64,000 nt of DNA from Candidatus Omnitrophota bacterium (GCA_020632495.1 JACKFL010000006.1:1178001-1242000), one strand, 5' to 3'; positions 25,687 to 34,548 are shown, counted from the first letter of the stretch. Notes: a model not told the origin generated them from the sequence alone. Made by a program: numbers and translations.

Positions 25687-27204
25687 TCAGTTGCCGGTGT
25701 GACAGTCCGTACAGCTCATGTCTTCCCACAGTCCGTCGTCTTCAAACGGATGAGTAAAGCCGAGCCCCCGGGTATCCCGCTCAAGATTGTTGGGCGGTCC
25801 CTGCTCTATTATGGAGTGACAGACGGTACAATCTTTGGTGATGACCGCTCCGTCACTGCTGGTGTGCTCTCCGTCGTGGCAGCGGAAACATCCGGGCGCC
25901 ACGAGATGGCCGATATTGTCCGGGTAGGCATCCCACCGGGCTTTCATTTCAGGGAACATGCTATTCTGGAACATTTTTTGCACAGTTGCAACAGCTTTCT
26001 TGACCTGCGGCTCCCGGGCAGCAAAGTCATCTCCCAATTCCTCGCGGTAATGGGCCGTCAGCTCTGTGCCGATCGTCTCCAGGGCCTCTTTCTCGTTCCT
26101 ATACTCCTTGGAGAGCAGTTCCATAGCCTTGCTCTTGATGCCCGGCAATTCGGGATCGATCTGATTAGAGGCCATGGCCTGATTGAGCAGACGGCTGGGA
26201 TAGGGATAGCGGTGTGTGGGCCGGTTATGGCAATCCATACAATCCATTTTGTGAATAATTTCCGCGGGAGGCGGCGTATCCTTCCATTTGGAATCTTCAG
26301 AGACGTACACGGTCTCCTTTCCGTCCTTGTCCACGCTCTTGACCCAAGTAACTTTTTGCAGACGTTCGTCTTCCGCAGCAAAATAAATATCATTGTCGAT
26401 ATACATGTGCTTGTGAATCCCGCCGCCTTTATCCGGAGTGCTGCCGACGTGAACCAGCATCCGCAGTAGCCAGCGCGGGTGTTCGCTCTCGTAAGCCGTA
26501 AAATAAGTCTTGTTCATCTCGACGGAGGTGTAGGATTTGCCCGGCCAATGGCAGCGTTCACAGGTCTCTTCAGCCGGGCGCAGATTATGAACAGGGGTTG
26601 CTATCGGCCGGGAATAGTCACCTTTGATCGTATGGTAGACCTGCCGAATCCCCGAGATTTTGGCGCGGACATACCACTCCGCCCCTTCTCCGATGTGGCA
26701 CTCCACACACTTGACTCTGGCATGCGGCGAATTGATGTAGGTGGTGTGTTCGGGCTTCATGACATCGTGGCACATTAGGCCGCAAAAGGCTACCGATTCG
26801 GTGTACTGATAGGCCTTGTATGTACCGATGGCGGTCATGATCAGCAGGATACCAGTACCGAGCACAAAAACGAAGATCGCGTTACGGTGCGACGGAATGC
26901 TCGGGTCTATCTTGATCGGACCCGGTTTGGCGGCTGATTTTCCCTTCCGGACGGACCGGCGTTTCATAAACGCACCGACCGGAATCAGGATCAGGCCCAA
27001 AATCAGGAAAACAGGCAGGATCGCGTAGGTCAGAATCCCCAGATAGAGATTCTGACCGTGCGAGAAGAATTCAAAGGCGAACATCAACAACTCGACGATA
27101 AAAAAGAATATCGCTATCAGAACGCCGATATAGGTCGTCCAGTTGTAGAAGTAGAGCGAAAACTTCTGTTTGGGTGGTGGTACGTCCGCCGGTTCCTTAC
27201 TCAA
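25687..27204 (-). CDS. Seven-heme NapC/NirT-type membrane cytochrome c
   Basis: 505 aa. Likely menaquinol dehydrogenase that passes electrons to periplasmic cytochromes, in the manner of CymA or NrfH. Three membrane helices (about 22-46, 57-78, 110-130) precede the heme domain. Heme sites: CGLMCH (C-x3-CH) with a following HDVM, then CVECH, CERCH, CMDCH, CFRCH, CTVCH and CTDCH. The extra helices and three heme sites beyond the tetraheme NapC core make it larger than usual. Start appears to be TTG at 27204, eight bases after GGAG. Fits with the octaheme and barrel genes just upstream. Confidence 0.9.
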   Translation of the reverse strand: MSKEPADVPPPKQKFSLYFYNWTTYIGVLIAIFFFIVELLMFAFEFFSHGQNLYLGILTYAILPVFLILGLILIPVGAFMKRRSVRKGKSAAKPGPIKIDPSIPSHRNAIFVFVLGTGILLIMTAIGTYKAYQYTESVAFCGLMCHDVMKPEHTTYINSPHARVKCVECHIGEGAEWYVRAKISGIRQVYHTIKGDYSRPIATPVHNLRPAEETCERCHWPGKSYTSVEMNKTYFTAYESEHPRWLLRMLVHVGSTPDKGGGIHKHMYIDNDIYFAAEDERLQKVTWVKSVDKDGKETVYVSEDSKWKDTPPPAEIIHKMDCMDCHNRPTHRYPYPSRLLNQAMASNQIDPELPGIKSKAMELLSKEYRNEKEALETIGTELTAHYREELGDDFAAREPQVKKAVATVQKMFQNSMFPEMKARWDAYPDNIGHLVAPGCFRCHDGEHTSSDGAVITKDCTVCHSIIEQGPPNNLERDTRGLGFTHPFEDDGLWEDMSCTDCHTGN

Positions 27205-27225
27205 ATATTAATCTCCTGCGTCTTA

Positions 27226-29268
27226 CTACCAGTGGTAATTAAAATCAAGCCAGGCCACATGCGCGATATAATTCCCGAACTCCGATACGGAGGTCGTGTC
27301 GTAATGATAGTACGCATAGTGCGGCTCGACCGACCAGTTTTTGTCGCGAGGAGCATAACTCATCGTGACTTCCGCCGTGTAGTAATCGTTGGACGCGGCC
27401 AGCGGTAGAGCGGAACTGGTGAAGTCGTTGAAGTTGTCGGTAAACGTCTTGGCCACCGCCGCCGTTATCGACCACTCGTCCGTGGGGACATAGCTGGTGC
27501 TCACCAGCAGGCTTTGTAAGTCCGCGCTGAAACCGGGCAACATCGCCGGATTGGAACTCGAGGCGGCCGGCGTGGTCGTATTGGCGTCCTGGTAGGTATA
27601 GGAGCCGTTAACAAATAATTCCTTCATCACCTGAACGAAAATATCATAGGTGAAGGTGTGCGACCGGAAACGGGTCTCAACCGTGTCCGACAAGCCCTGT
27701 ACACGGGTCTTGTACTTTTTTCCGTTGAACTGGTAGCGTATCGAACTTTGCAACCAATCTAAAGGCTTCCAGGTCAGCTTGGTCGTCAGTTCATCACCGA
27801 TTACCTGCAATGAGTCGACAAAGGCTGAATTGATCGCGCCGGATGTATCTACCTCATCGTCATAGTCATTATTTTCGTACTTGCGCCGTGCCTGGAAGGT
27901 GATGTTATAAAACCGGGAAGGTATAATCCGTGTACCCAGGGTATATTGGGCCTTCTTGGTCTTGGTCTCCGTGACCCGCTGCCAGTTGAACAGGTAGTCG
28001 GAATCGCGCTGGATCTCATTGAGGTCGTTGTTCATTTCCGTCAATTCGATATCCCCGTAGATCGAGGCCTTCTCGATGCCCGTGTACTGAACGGCGAAGT
28101 TCTGGCCGAATTGCCAGAGTTTTTCGCGGGACTGGCTGTAATCGGTTTCGTCAATAATTCCGTCGGGTGTAGCAGGAGAGTCATCTGAAGGATAGATTGA
28201 TTCGCCCTTACGCTTCATTAGCTGATTTCTGGACTTAACGGTAAAGCGCAGTGTTTTACTCAATTCGTACATATAGTGCCCAACAACGGTGTGACTGTCT
28301 ACTTCATTATATGCCTGGGCATTTACGATTTGATGTGCAAAACTGAAGTTTGTGGGAACGCCGAACTCATCGGACTCTACAATATTCTCAAGTTCCTCGT
28401 TTTCGAGGCTGGCGTAACGGTACGCCAAATTGAGGTAGGACGTGTCCTCTTCCCCGAACCAGCGGTTGCCTTGGAATGTGGTAGTGAAGATATCACTCTC
28501 AGGCTTCTGGTTTTGTGCTCTCTGTTTGCGCTGCGAGGGTGTCGCCGCAGTCGAGAGCCAGCGTTCGTATCGGGTATTGTCTGAATCGGTTCGCTCGTAA
28601 GTATGCTCTGCACTGACATCGAATCCGGCGATTTCGGTTCCTCCGCGGACGCCGAAGATATCGACCTTTTCATCAATGCTTTGATAGGTCGGAGTTATTT
28701 CTCTGGCCACGGCGCCCTCACGGGCCTCCGCCCAATTCAACCGTGACTTATCTCCGTCTTTCATATGGTGCTCATACCAAACGAGCAAAGTAAACTGATC
28801 TCCGATCTCCGGAGCGAAAGAGAAAAACAGTGACTGGATATCCAATTCCAGATCGCGGTTCAAATCGCTACTTTGCAGTGTGGAAAATGGATAAAAGAAT
28901 CCGCCAGAGTCATCGTAATACTTACGGAAACTTTCATAAACAAACTGAAAGGTCCCGATGCCGGGATTGGAATACTTAACATTAGCTTCATGATCGTTGT
29001 CATCCGGCAGACTGTGCCCCTCAAAGGTGAGCATGCTGTCGTCTTCATACTCCTTGCTGAAGAAGAGGTCTTTGATCCCTCCGGAGTAACCTTCGTCCAT
29101 CCAGTGATGGGCGCGGAATTTCTTTTCGTCGCCCTTTACCTCCACGTTTTTGGCCGGAGTAACAGTTATGGAAAACTCTTCGCCGTCCGCCGCCTCCACC
29201 GGTGAATTCGGCAATACTGCGGCCCAGCCGATCAGTCCGAACAATAAGAGGAATGAAAATTTTCTCAT
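27226..29268 (-). CDS. Outer-membrane beta-barrel of MtrB/PioB type
   Basis: 680 aa. Signal peptide (about 1-27, VEA-AD), followed by repeated amphipathic strands rich in Tyr, Trp, Thr and Asp and a terminal YNYHW-type end (DFNYHW). Strand patterns such as YELSKTLRFTVKSRNQ, TTKLTWKPLDWLQSSIRYQFNGKKY and WSITAAVAKTF are typical of porin sheaths that hold a periplasmic multiheme cytochrome. No cysteine occurs in the protein, so the CxxC motif of some MtrB proteins is missing. Assignment rests on size, barrel character and its pairing with the octaheme gene 15 bases upstream. Confidence 0.8.
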   Translation of the reverse strand: MRKFSFLLLFGLIGWAAVLPNSPVEAADGEEFSITVTPAKNVEVKGDEKKFRAHHWMDEGYSGGIKDLFFSKEYEDDSMLTFEGHSLPDDNDHEANVKYSNPGIGTFQFVYESFRKYYDDSGGFFYPFSTLQSSDLNRDLELDIQSLFFSFAPEIGDQFTLLVWYEHHMKDGDKSRLNWAEAREGAVAREITPTYQSIDEKVDIFGVRGGTEIAGFDVSAEHTYERTDSDNTRYERWLSTAATPSQRKQRAQNQKPESDIFTTTFQGNRWFGEEDTSYLNLAYRYASLENEELENIVESDEFGVPTNFSFAHQIVNAQAYNEVDSHTVVGHYMYELSKTLRFTVKSRNQLMKRKGESIYPSDDSPATPDGIIDETDYSQSREKLWQFGQNFAVQYTGIEKASIYGDIELTEMNNDLNEIQRDSDYLFNWQRVTETKTKKAQYTLGTRIIPSRFYNITFQARRKYENNDYDDEVDTSGAINSAFVDSLQVIGDELTTKLTWKPLDWLQSSIRYQFNGKKYKTRVQGLSDTVETRFRSHTFTYDIFVQVMKELFVNGSYTYQDANTTTPAASSSNPAMLPGFSADLQSLLVSTSYVPTDEWSITAAVAKTFTDNFNDFTSSALPLAASNDYYTAEVTMSYAPRDKNWSVEPHYAYYHYDTTSVSEFGNYIAHVAWLDFNYHW

Positions 29269-29283
29269 GATGAGCTCCTTCTA

Positions 29284-30051
29284 CTAGTATCGTAAGTGGT
29301 CATCAAAATTTGAACCGTGGACAGCCGTATGACAGCCTCCACTGAAGCACGTTCCCCGCGTCAGGCGGCCGCTGTGATTGGAATCCCCGATACTCGGAAA
29401 GTTCATTTGGGTGTGGCAGCGCAAGCAAAGGTTGTTATCACGGACTTTCAACATCTTATCGTGAATCGAACCGTGTACCTTGTGGCACGTGGTGCAGCCT
29501 TCACCGACGGCTTCGTGCTCAAAGACGAAGGGACCGCGCTGCTCCTTGTGACATTGAAAACACTTACCGTTGACTCCGTCGAGTGAGGTGCTTGTCCAGG
29601 GCTGAGCGTCCGTGCCGTGAGAATTATGGCAGTCGGCACAGGCCATCTTCCCTTCCATAACCGGATGGCGGAACGGCAGGCGAAATTCGGCCTGCTTGTC
29701 AAGGTGACATGAAAAACAGAGCTCCGGATTGCGGCGCGGGTTGAAGATATTGTCTTTCCCGCCCCCTTCTTCGACGTGAACGCTGCCGGGCCCGTGGCAC
29801 ATCTCGCAGCCCTGCGGCTCCCCGCTGTCGTCTTCAAAACTGATACGGGAGTGCGTCGACAGTTTGAATTCCCGTTCCTGGTCCTCATGGCAGGCAACAC
29901 ACATATCGCTGCCGACGTATTCCGCTCCTTCCACTTCGCTGAAGAGCTTTTGCAACGAGGCCGCCTCAACGGCCGTCGAGGTCAGCGTGAGCGTTCCCAG
30001 TAAGCCGGCAACAGCGCACAACTGTATGAGGATGGGTTTAAATTGGCTCAT
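29284..30051 (-). CDS. Octaheme periplasmic cytochrome c of MtrA/OmaB/DmsE type
   Basis: 255 aa. Signal peptide (1-31). Eight heme-binding motifs: CVACH, CEMCH, CFSCH, CADCH, CFQCH, CTTCH, CLRCH and a final CFSGGCH (C-x4-CH). Spacing and size agree with the periplasmic electron carrier of a porin-cytochrome conduit (octaheme OmaB in Geobacter, decaheme MtrA/DmsE in Shewanella). GGAG precedes the ATG. It is expected to sit in the barrel encoded downstream and pass electrons across the outer membrane; an outer-surface cytochrome is not found in this window. Confidence 0.9.
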   Translation of the reverse strand: MSQFKPILIQLCAVAGLLGTLTLTSTAVEAASLQKLFSEVEGAEYVGSDMCVACHEDQEREFKLSTHSRISFEDDSGEPQGCEMCHGPGSVHVEEGGGKDNIFNPRRNPELCFSCHLDKQAEFRLPFRHPVMEGKMACADCHNSHGTDAQPWTSTSLDGVNGKCFQCHKEQRGPFVFEHEAVGEGCTTCHKVHGSIHDKMLKVRDNNLCLRCHTQMNFPSIGDSNHSGRLTRGTCFSGGCHTAVHGSNFDDHLRY

Positions 30052-30087
30052 AAGGCGGCTCCTTTCGATGTTTCTCCTATACGATAT

Positions 30088-30609
30088 TTATTCTCCTGAT
30101 GCCTCTTGGGAGGCATTCAGGGCGTATTCCGGTGTCTTATCGGCCAGCATAGTCTTAACTTCCTCGGTCGCGGCCGCGGTTTCGGTGACCATCTCCTGCG
30201 TCTGAGAAACCATATCCTTGGTTTCTTCGACTAAACCACGTGTTTCTTCGACCAGTCGGGCCGTTTCAGCTGTTGTATTTCCGACATCCTCCGCCGGTGT
30301 GAGTGACGACATATCTTCTCCGGCCTCAGCGGCGGCTTCGAAATCTTCATGGCTGCCGACTTCGCGGATTATTTCTTCGGTCAATGCCTCGCCATTCATT
30401 AACTCCTGTAACTTTTGTCCATAAGCATTAAGGTCATGTTTGCCGTCATCTTTCTTCGGCTTTTCATCCACATGGCAGTAGTTACATTTCGGTTTGTAGT
30501 CCGGATAGACTTCCCGGTAGACCTTTAGCTGCTTAACATTGGCCTGCGCCACGGGTACGACAGCGGCAAAAATGAACAGGACGGCGAAGGCTATCGATAG
30601 ATTCTTCAT
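30088..30609 (-). CDS. Exported monoheme-type protein with coiled-coil tail
   Basis: 173 aa. Signal peptide (about 1-23, ending AQA-N). One heme motif CNYCH near residue 42 inside a Lys/Asp-rich stretch; then an acidic linker and a helical repeat TARLVEETRGLVEETKDMVSQTQEMVTETAAATEEV that should form a coiled coil. AGGAG lies upstream of the ATG. Second gene of the operon; a small electron carrier or organiser of the conduit is plausible. Confidence 0.78.
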   Translation of the reverse strand: MKNLSIAFAVLFIFAAVVPVAQANVKQLKVYREVYPDYKPKCNYCHVDEKPKKDDGKHDLNAYGQKLQELMNGEALTEEIIREVGSHEDFEAAAEAGEDMSSLTPAEDVGNTTAETARLVEETRGLVEETKDMVSQTQEMVTETAAATEEVKTMLADKTPEYALNASQEASGE

Positions 30610-30619
30610 GGTATCTCCT

Positions 30620-31693
30620 TTATAGGGAAAGCACGGCTTTCCGCTGTTGACTGTCATATTCTTTGTTGTTCAAATACTGAGAACGCGTCGAAAGCTTGCG
30701 ATAAAACTCCCGAATTTTAGCGGTAATAATCTTCTCCACTTCATAGGCGGCGGCCAGCCTTTTACGGACGTTATAGGCCACGACCCGGTCCAATTCGTCA
30801 ACACCGACCAGCGTCACGCCGGGAATCTCTCCGGCCGCTGGATCAATGTTGCGCGGAACGGATAAATCAATCAGGAGCACCCCTTTGTCACGTTGACGGC
30901 ATGCCGCCTGCACAGCATCCCTGTCAATGAGGTAATATGGCGCGCTCGAAGAGCAAATACAGATATCCACACGGGGCAGGGTCTGAGTCAGGTCCTTCAA
31001 AGGCAGGGTCTCCGCGCCGAAGGTTTCCGCCAGCTGCTCCCCTTTGCTGCGGGTACGGTTCATGACGTAAACTTTTTCGGCACCCTTGCGTTTGAGATCG
31101 CCGATCGCCAGGCGGCTCATTTTACCGGCGCCGATAATCAACACGGAACTTTGACTGAGGTCAGGAACGGTTTTTCGGATTAATTCGACAGCCGCCCAGC
31201 TGACGGAGACGCCTCCGCGACCGATTTCGGTTTGGTTGCGGGCGAGTTTTCCGGTCCGGATCGTGAGATTAAATAATATATTCAGAAAGGGGCCCGTCAT
31301 CCGGTGTGTGCGGGCAAGCTCGATCGCGGCCTTGACCTGTCCCAAGATTTCCTTCTCCCCGATAATCAGGGAGTCAAGACCGGCTGCGACCCGGAGCAAA
31401 TGGCGGATGGCTTTTTCACCGGTATAGGCATAAAAACAATTCAAATCGGCCTCGGAATCCCCGATGCCCTTGGCTTGGCAAAGCAATTCCAGCAGGAGGT
31501 GCGGTTCGTTCACGGTGAGCACGGCGTAGATTTCCGTGCGGTTGCAGGTAGAAATGATGATGGCTTCGCTGACGTTCGGGCAGGCCCTAAACTTCCCTAA
31601 GAGCATGTCTTTGTCAGCTGGATGAAGATAATATTTTTCTCGGATATCCACCGGACAGGTCCGGTGGCTGATCCCCATGCATATGACGTACAT
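30620..31693 (-). CDS. hemA: Glutamyl-tRNA reductase, short form
   Basis: 357 aa. First step of C5-pathway heme synthesis: reduces glutamyl-tRNA(Glu) to glutamate-1-semialdehyde with NADPH. Catalytic Cys50 in ISTCNRTEIYAV, conserved GLDSLIIGEKEILGQVKAA, Rossmann loop VLIIGAGKMS and DLSVPRNIDP are present. Most family members are about 420 aa; here the sequence stops soon after the start of the spinal helix, so nearly the whole C-terminal dimerisation domain is missing. GGGAG lies before the chosen ATG. Leads the cytochrome operon, so it probably boosts heme supply to it. Confidence 0.92.
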   Translation of the reverse strand: MYVICMGISHRTCPVDIREKYYLHPADKDMLLGKFRACPNVSEAIIISTCNRTEIYAVLTVNEPHLLLELLCQAKGIGDSEADLNCFYAYTGEKAIRHLLRVAAGLDSLIIGEKEILGQVKAAIELARTHRMTGPFLNILFNLTIRTGKLARNQTEIGRGGVSVSWAAVELIRKTVPDLSQSSVLIIGAGKMSRLAIGDLKRKGAEKVYVMNRTRSKGEQLAETFGAETLPLKDLTQTLPRVDICICSSSAPYYLIDRDAVQAACRQRDKGVLLIDLSVPRNIDPAAGEIPGVTLVGVDELDRVVAYNVRKRLAAAYEVEKIITAKIREFYRKLSTRSQYLNNKEYDSQQRKAVLSL

Positions 31694-31727
31694 GGTGTTC
31701 TCCCCCGATTTGGTTAACTTAGGCTTC

Positions 31728-31756
31728 ATTATAGGCAAGAAAATGCTATAATTAAA
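31728..31756 (-). promoter_or_regulatory. Promoter of the hemA-cytochrome operon
   Basis: Perfect TATAAT at 31728-31733 with a weak -35 region (TTTAAT at 31751-31756) 17 bases away. A weak -35 overlapped by regulator motifs is typical of an activator-dependent promoter. Confidence 0.55.
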
Positions 31757-31790
31757 ATTATATTTTCTTAAATTAATGATTATATTTTCT
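31738..31790. promoter_or_regulatory. Repeated AT-rich motifs, candidate LysR binding region
   Basis: ATTATATTTTCT occurs at 31757-31768 and 31779-31790, exactly 22 bases (two helical turns) apart; an inverted partial copy AGAAAATGCTATAAT lies at 31738-31752. They fill the 114-base divergent gap between hemA and the LysR gene. Confidence 0.6.
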
Positions 31791-31807
31791 AATAGCAAGG
31801 AACGGTC

Positions 31808-32695
31808 ATGGTCAACATTCATTTTCTCAAGACATTCATCAGCCTGGCGCGGACCCGCTCTTTTCAGGCCGCCGCCCGGGAGAACTCCGTCACCCAGTCC
31901 GCGGTTTCCCAGCAGATCCGGACCCTCGAATCCCGCGTCATGAAACCGCTGATCCTTCGCGCCGCAAAGAAACTGGAGTTAACTCCGGAAGGGATCATTT
32001 TTTTGGAGTATGCCGAGAATATCGTTAATCAATATGAAGAAGCCGTCCATAAACTCGCCCGCAGCACCGAAGAACGTAGTGGGACGGTCCGGTTGTCCAC
32101 GATCTACAGTGTGGGTTTGTATCGCCTGCAACCGGTCATCAAGAAATTTCTGCGCAAGTACCGGAATATCAACGTGCATCTCGAATATCATCATAACGAT
32201 ATCATTTACCAGCGCGTGCGTGAGAATGTGGATGACTTTGGATTAGTCGCCTTTCCGCATGCCGCGGGGAGAATTGAGTCTCATGATTGGGCTATGGATG
32301 AACTGGTCCTAATACAGAACGTCCAGCGGCCGCAATTCACGGAGAAAACCGTATCCGCGGACAAACTGGAACAAGTCCCGTACGTGGCGCTCTCCTCGAC
32401 GACGCCGACCGGAAAGGAAATCAACAAACGCTTGCGTGAGCTTAATGTCAGTGTCAATCCGGTGGCGGATTTTGAGAATGTGGAGACGCTTAAGAGCGCG
32501 GTTCATGTAGGGATGGGATGTGCTATTGTACCGAAGAATATTTTGAAAAGTGAAACCAAGTCGGGGGCCTTTGAAATAATCAAGCTGCGTCAATTCGAAG
32601 GCTCGCGCCCCATCGGGATCATTACCGCGAAGGATCGCCCCGGATTACCGGCGCGGCGCCTGTTTCTTGAATCCGTCTTGCAACAGGTTTCGTGA
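31808..32695 (+). CDS. LysR-family transcriptional regulator
   Basis: 295 aa. N-terminal helix-turn-helix (FLKTFISLARTRSFQAAARENSVTQSAVSQQIRTLE) and a C-terminal periplasmic-binding-like effector domain (about 92-290). Divergent from the hemA-cytochrome operon with repeats in the shared gap, so it is the probable regulator of that operon and of itself. The effector cannot be read from the sequence. AAGGAA precedes the ATG. Confidence 0.92.
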   Translation: MVNIHFLKTFISLARTRSFQAAARENSVTQSAVSQQIRTLESRVMKPLILRAAKKLELTPEGIIFLEYAENIVNQYEEAVHKLARSTEERSGTVRLSTIYSVGLYRLQPVIKKFLRKYRNINVHLEYHHNDIIYQRVRENVDDFGLVAFPHAAGRIESHDWAMDELVLIQNVQRPQFTEKTVSADKLEQVPYVALSSTTPTGKEINKRLRELNVSVNPVADFENVETLKSAVHVGMGCAIVPKNILKSETKSGAFEIIKLRQFEGSRPIGIITAKDRPGLPARRLFLESVLQQVS

Positions 32696-32723
32696 CAACA
32701 CTTCCCTAGGGTTCGCGGCTGCT

Positions 32724-33455
32724 CTACGGGCCAGGCGGGTCCGGAATTCGCTTCATGAAATTTACGAAACGCGCTTCCACGGCCTGGATGTCCTGACCGA
32801 AATATTTTTCAATGGCGGTCCGCCATTCCCTCTTTCGCAAGGAACCGTAAAAATTCCAAAAGGGACCTTCCCCGTATTCCTGCACGGCGAAGGCCGCGAA
32901 GGCGGCGGCCAAATTACCTTCCTCATCGCTGCTGTAATGATCGAGAAAAATCTGCTCAAGCCGCCACGTCGCCGGGGCCGCGCGTTTGCCCAATTGAACC
33001 AGCGGCACCTGAACCACACCGCCGCCGGCCCGTACCGATCTGACTTCATGCATCCGGCAGACGCCTTCCTCGAAACGCAGCGGGGCGTGCGGATTCAGCC
33101 GTTGGAGAAAGATGTGCAGGAACTCATGCATCGAGGTCAGCCGGAATTCCCGGTCATACCGGAAATGCACTTCACGCGCCGCGGCACGGGCATAGCCCAG
33201 CTTGTCGAGATGCTCGTGCAGATACACCTTCACTTTTCCCTCAAGGCGAACCTGCGGCAGCAAGCGTTCCGCGGCCTGAATGGAATCTTCGTACTCGGCC
33301 ACAGCCTCTGCCAGATTCTGCTCCGCGAAGGAATCCTTTTTGTAATGAATGATCAGCCGGTCGGTTTCGACGCTTTGCCATCCGCCGCTCCCGCAACCGC
33401 ATAACAGCAACACGCCGAGCGGAAACAGCAGCAGGCGCACGCGAGAGCGGATCAT
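32724..33455 (-). CDS. Zincin-like lipoprotein with intact HExxH
   Basis: 243 aa. Lipoprotein leader (lipobox ending at Cys21). Contains HEFLH (His110, Glu111, His114) followed by RFEEG about 15 residues later, a gluzincin arrangement in which the second Glu would be the third zinc ligand. Helical C-terminal part with GPFWNFYGSLRKREWRTAIEKYFG. Probably an envelope-anchored peptidase, substrate unknown. Start overlaps the previous stop (ATGA) and has no ribosome site of its own. A paralogue with a broken zinc site is at 45127-45858. Confidence 0.8.
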   Translation of the reverse strand: MIRSRVRLLLFPLGVLLLCGCGSGGWQSVETDRLIIHYKKDSFAEQNLAEAVAEYEDSIQAAERLLPQVRLEGKVKVYLHEHLDKLGYARAAAREVHFRYDREFRLTSMHEFLHIFLQRLNPHAPLRFEEGVCRMHEVRSVRAGGGVVQVPLVQLGKRAAPATWRLEQIFLDHYSSDEEGNLAAAFAAFAVQEYGEGPFWNFYGSLRKREWRTAIEKYFGQDIQAVEARFVNFMKRIPDPPGP

Positions 33456-33967
33456 GGTTGGGGAGTTTTTGGGGGTATGGCAAACCAAAAGCGTTGATAA
33501 TTCGGGAAGGTCAAAGTTCCGCGCAGGTCCGGCGCATCCCTGAAGATGCACAGGTCGTAATTGTACTCTTTCTTATCCGTGACGCGGATCAATTGGCACG
33601 GTTTTAAGGCCATCGGTTTCATCTTTTCGTACTCGACAATGACCGCCTCCGCGAAGATGCGTTCGATATCCGCATCCATCAGCAAGCGGGCCTCGAAAGG
33701 AATGAAGACTTCAGCCACGGAACCCGGTTTAAGATAATCGGCGAACGGCCGTCCCAGTTCTTCCTGCTGTTCGGGATAGCCGTCGTCTTTACCCTGACGT
33801 TTGACCTTCTTTCCGCTCAAGATCTGTAAAAAGGCGTTTTCCATTTCCGCCTCAGTTTGGCGCATAATCGGCAACTCGGCCGCGTGCAGGTGGTCAACGG
33901 CAACGGTGAGGCCGCCCAATACGTAAAAGACGATTAAGAACGAACGGGTAAGACGGATGGTCGGCAT
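33452..33967 (-). CDS. Exported protein of unknown function
   Basis: 171 aa. Leader peptide ending HLHA-A; mature part includes EMENAFLQILSGKK and VAEVFIPFEARLLMDADIERIFAEAVIVEYEKMKP, and ends PPKTPQP. Two cysteines only (KPCQLI and DLCIF), which could pair. No family recognised. GGAG precedes the ATG. Sits between the TlpA-like protein and the zincin lipoprotein with overlapping or adjoining ends. Confidence 0.7.
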   Translation of the reverse strand: MPTIRLTRSFLIVFYVLGGLTVAVDHLHAAELPIMRQTEAEMENAFLQILSGKKVKRQGKDDGYPEQQEELGRPFADYLKPGSVAEVFIPFEARLLMDADIERIFAEAVIVEYEKMKPMALKPCQLIRVTDKKEYNYDLCIFRDAPDLRGTLTFPNYQRFWFAIPPKTPQP

Positions 33968-33970
33968 GGT

Positions 33971-34516
33971 TTACTCCCTCATGAGTTGCTGTATCAACCG
34001 TTCTATAGCGAACCAGTCGAAACTGCCGAACCGCTGAAAACGGATACGGCCTTCTTTATCAATGATGACAATTTCCGGGGTTCCCCGGATTCCGTAGGCT
34101 TGCATGGTTAATGGGGTCGGATCTCCCGGCGCGTGACGGTCGACCGCAACCGGATGCCGTATCTTTTTCTCCGCGACGAACTGAAGTAACCGCTGCGGTG
34201 TTTGGACTTCATGTCCCTCAAACACCGAGTGAATACTGACCAAGGCGATTTCCGGATTGCCGCGAAACATCTTTTCCCACTTGATCATCAAGGGAATGGA
34301 GAATCGATTGCATCCAGGACACCATAATTGAAAAAACTCGACAACGACGACCTTCCCCCGTAATTGTTCTAACGTGATCGGCTCGGTATTAATCCAGCCG
34401 CTGACTTGCCATTGGGGAGCGGCCTCCATACCAGAATTGTCCCCGGCAACCGCGGATGGCACCATCAGCGCGAGGGTCAAAAACGGGATCAGGCAAAAAT
34501 ATCGAAATGCGGACAT
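33971..34516 (-). CDS. TlpA/ResA-like exported thioredoxin
   Basis: 181 aa. Signal peptide (1-24, SAVA-G) and thioredoxin fold with active site WCPGC (in FFQLWCPGCNRFSIP), central GHEVQTPQRLLQFV insertion, and cis-Pro segment IRGTPEIVIIDKEGRI. Expected to work in the periplasm on disulfides. Could reduce apocytochromes for heme attachment in the neighbouring operon, as ResA does, though it lies outside it. No strong ribosome site at 34516; a longer frame does not give a leader. Confidence 0.85.
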   Translation of the reverse strand: MSAFRYFCLIPFLTLALMVPSAVAGDNSGMEAAPQWQVSGWINTEPITLEQLRGKVVVVEFFQLWCPGCNRFSIPLMIKWEKMFRGNPEIALVSIHSVFEGHEVQTPQRLLQFVAEKKIRHPVAVDRHAPGDPTPLTMQAYGIRGTPEIVIIDKEGRIRFQRFGSFDWFAIERLIQQLMRE

Positions 34517-34548
34517 AAGGATATTATGCCATGCCGACAGCCCTGCGG

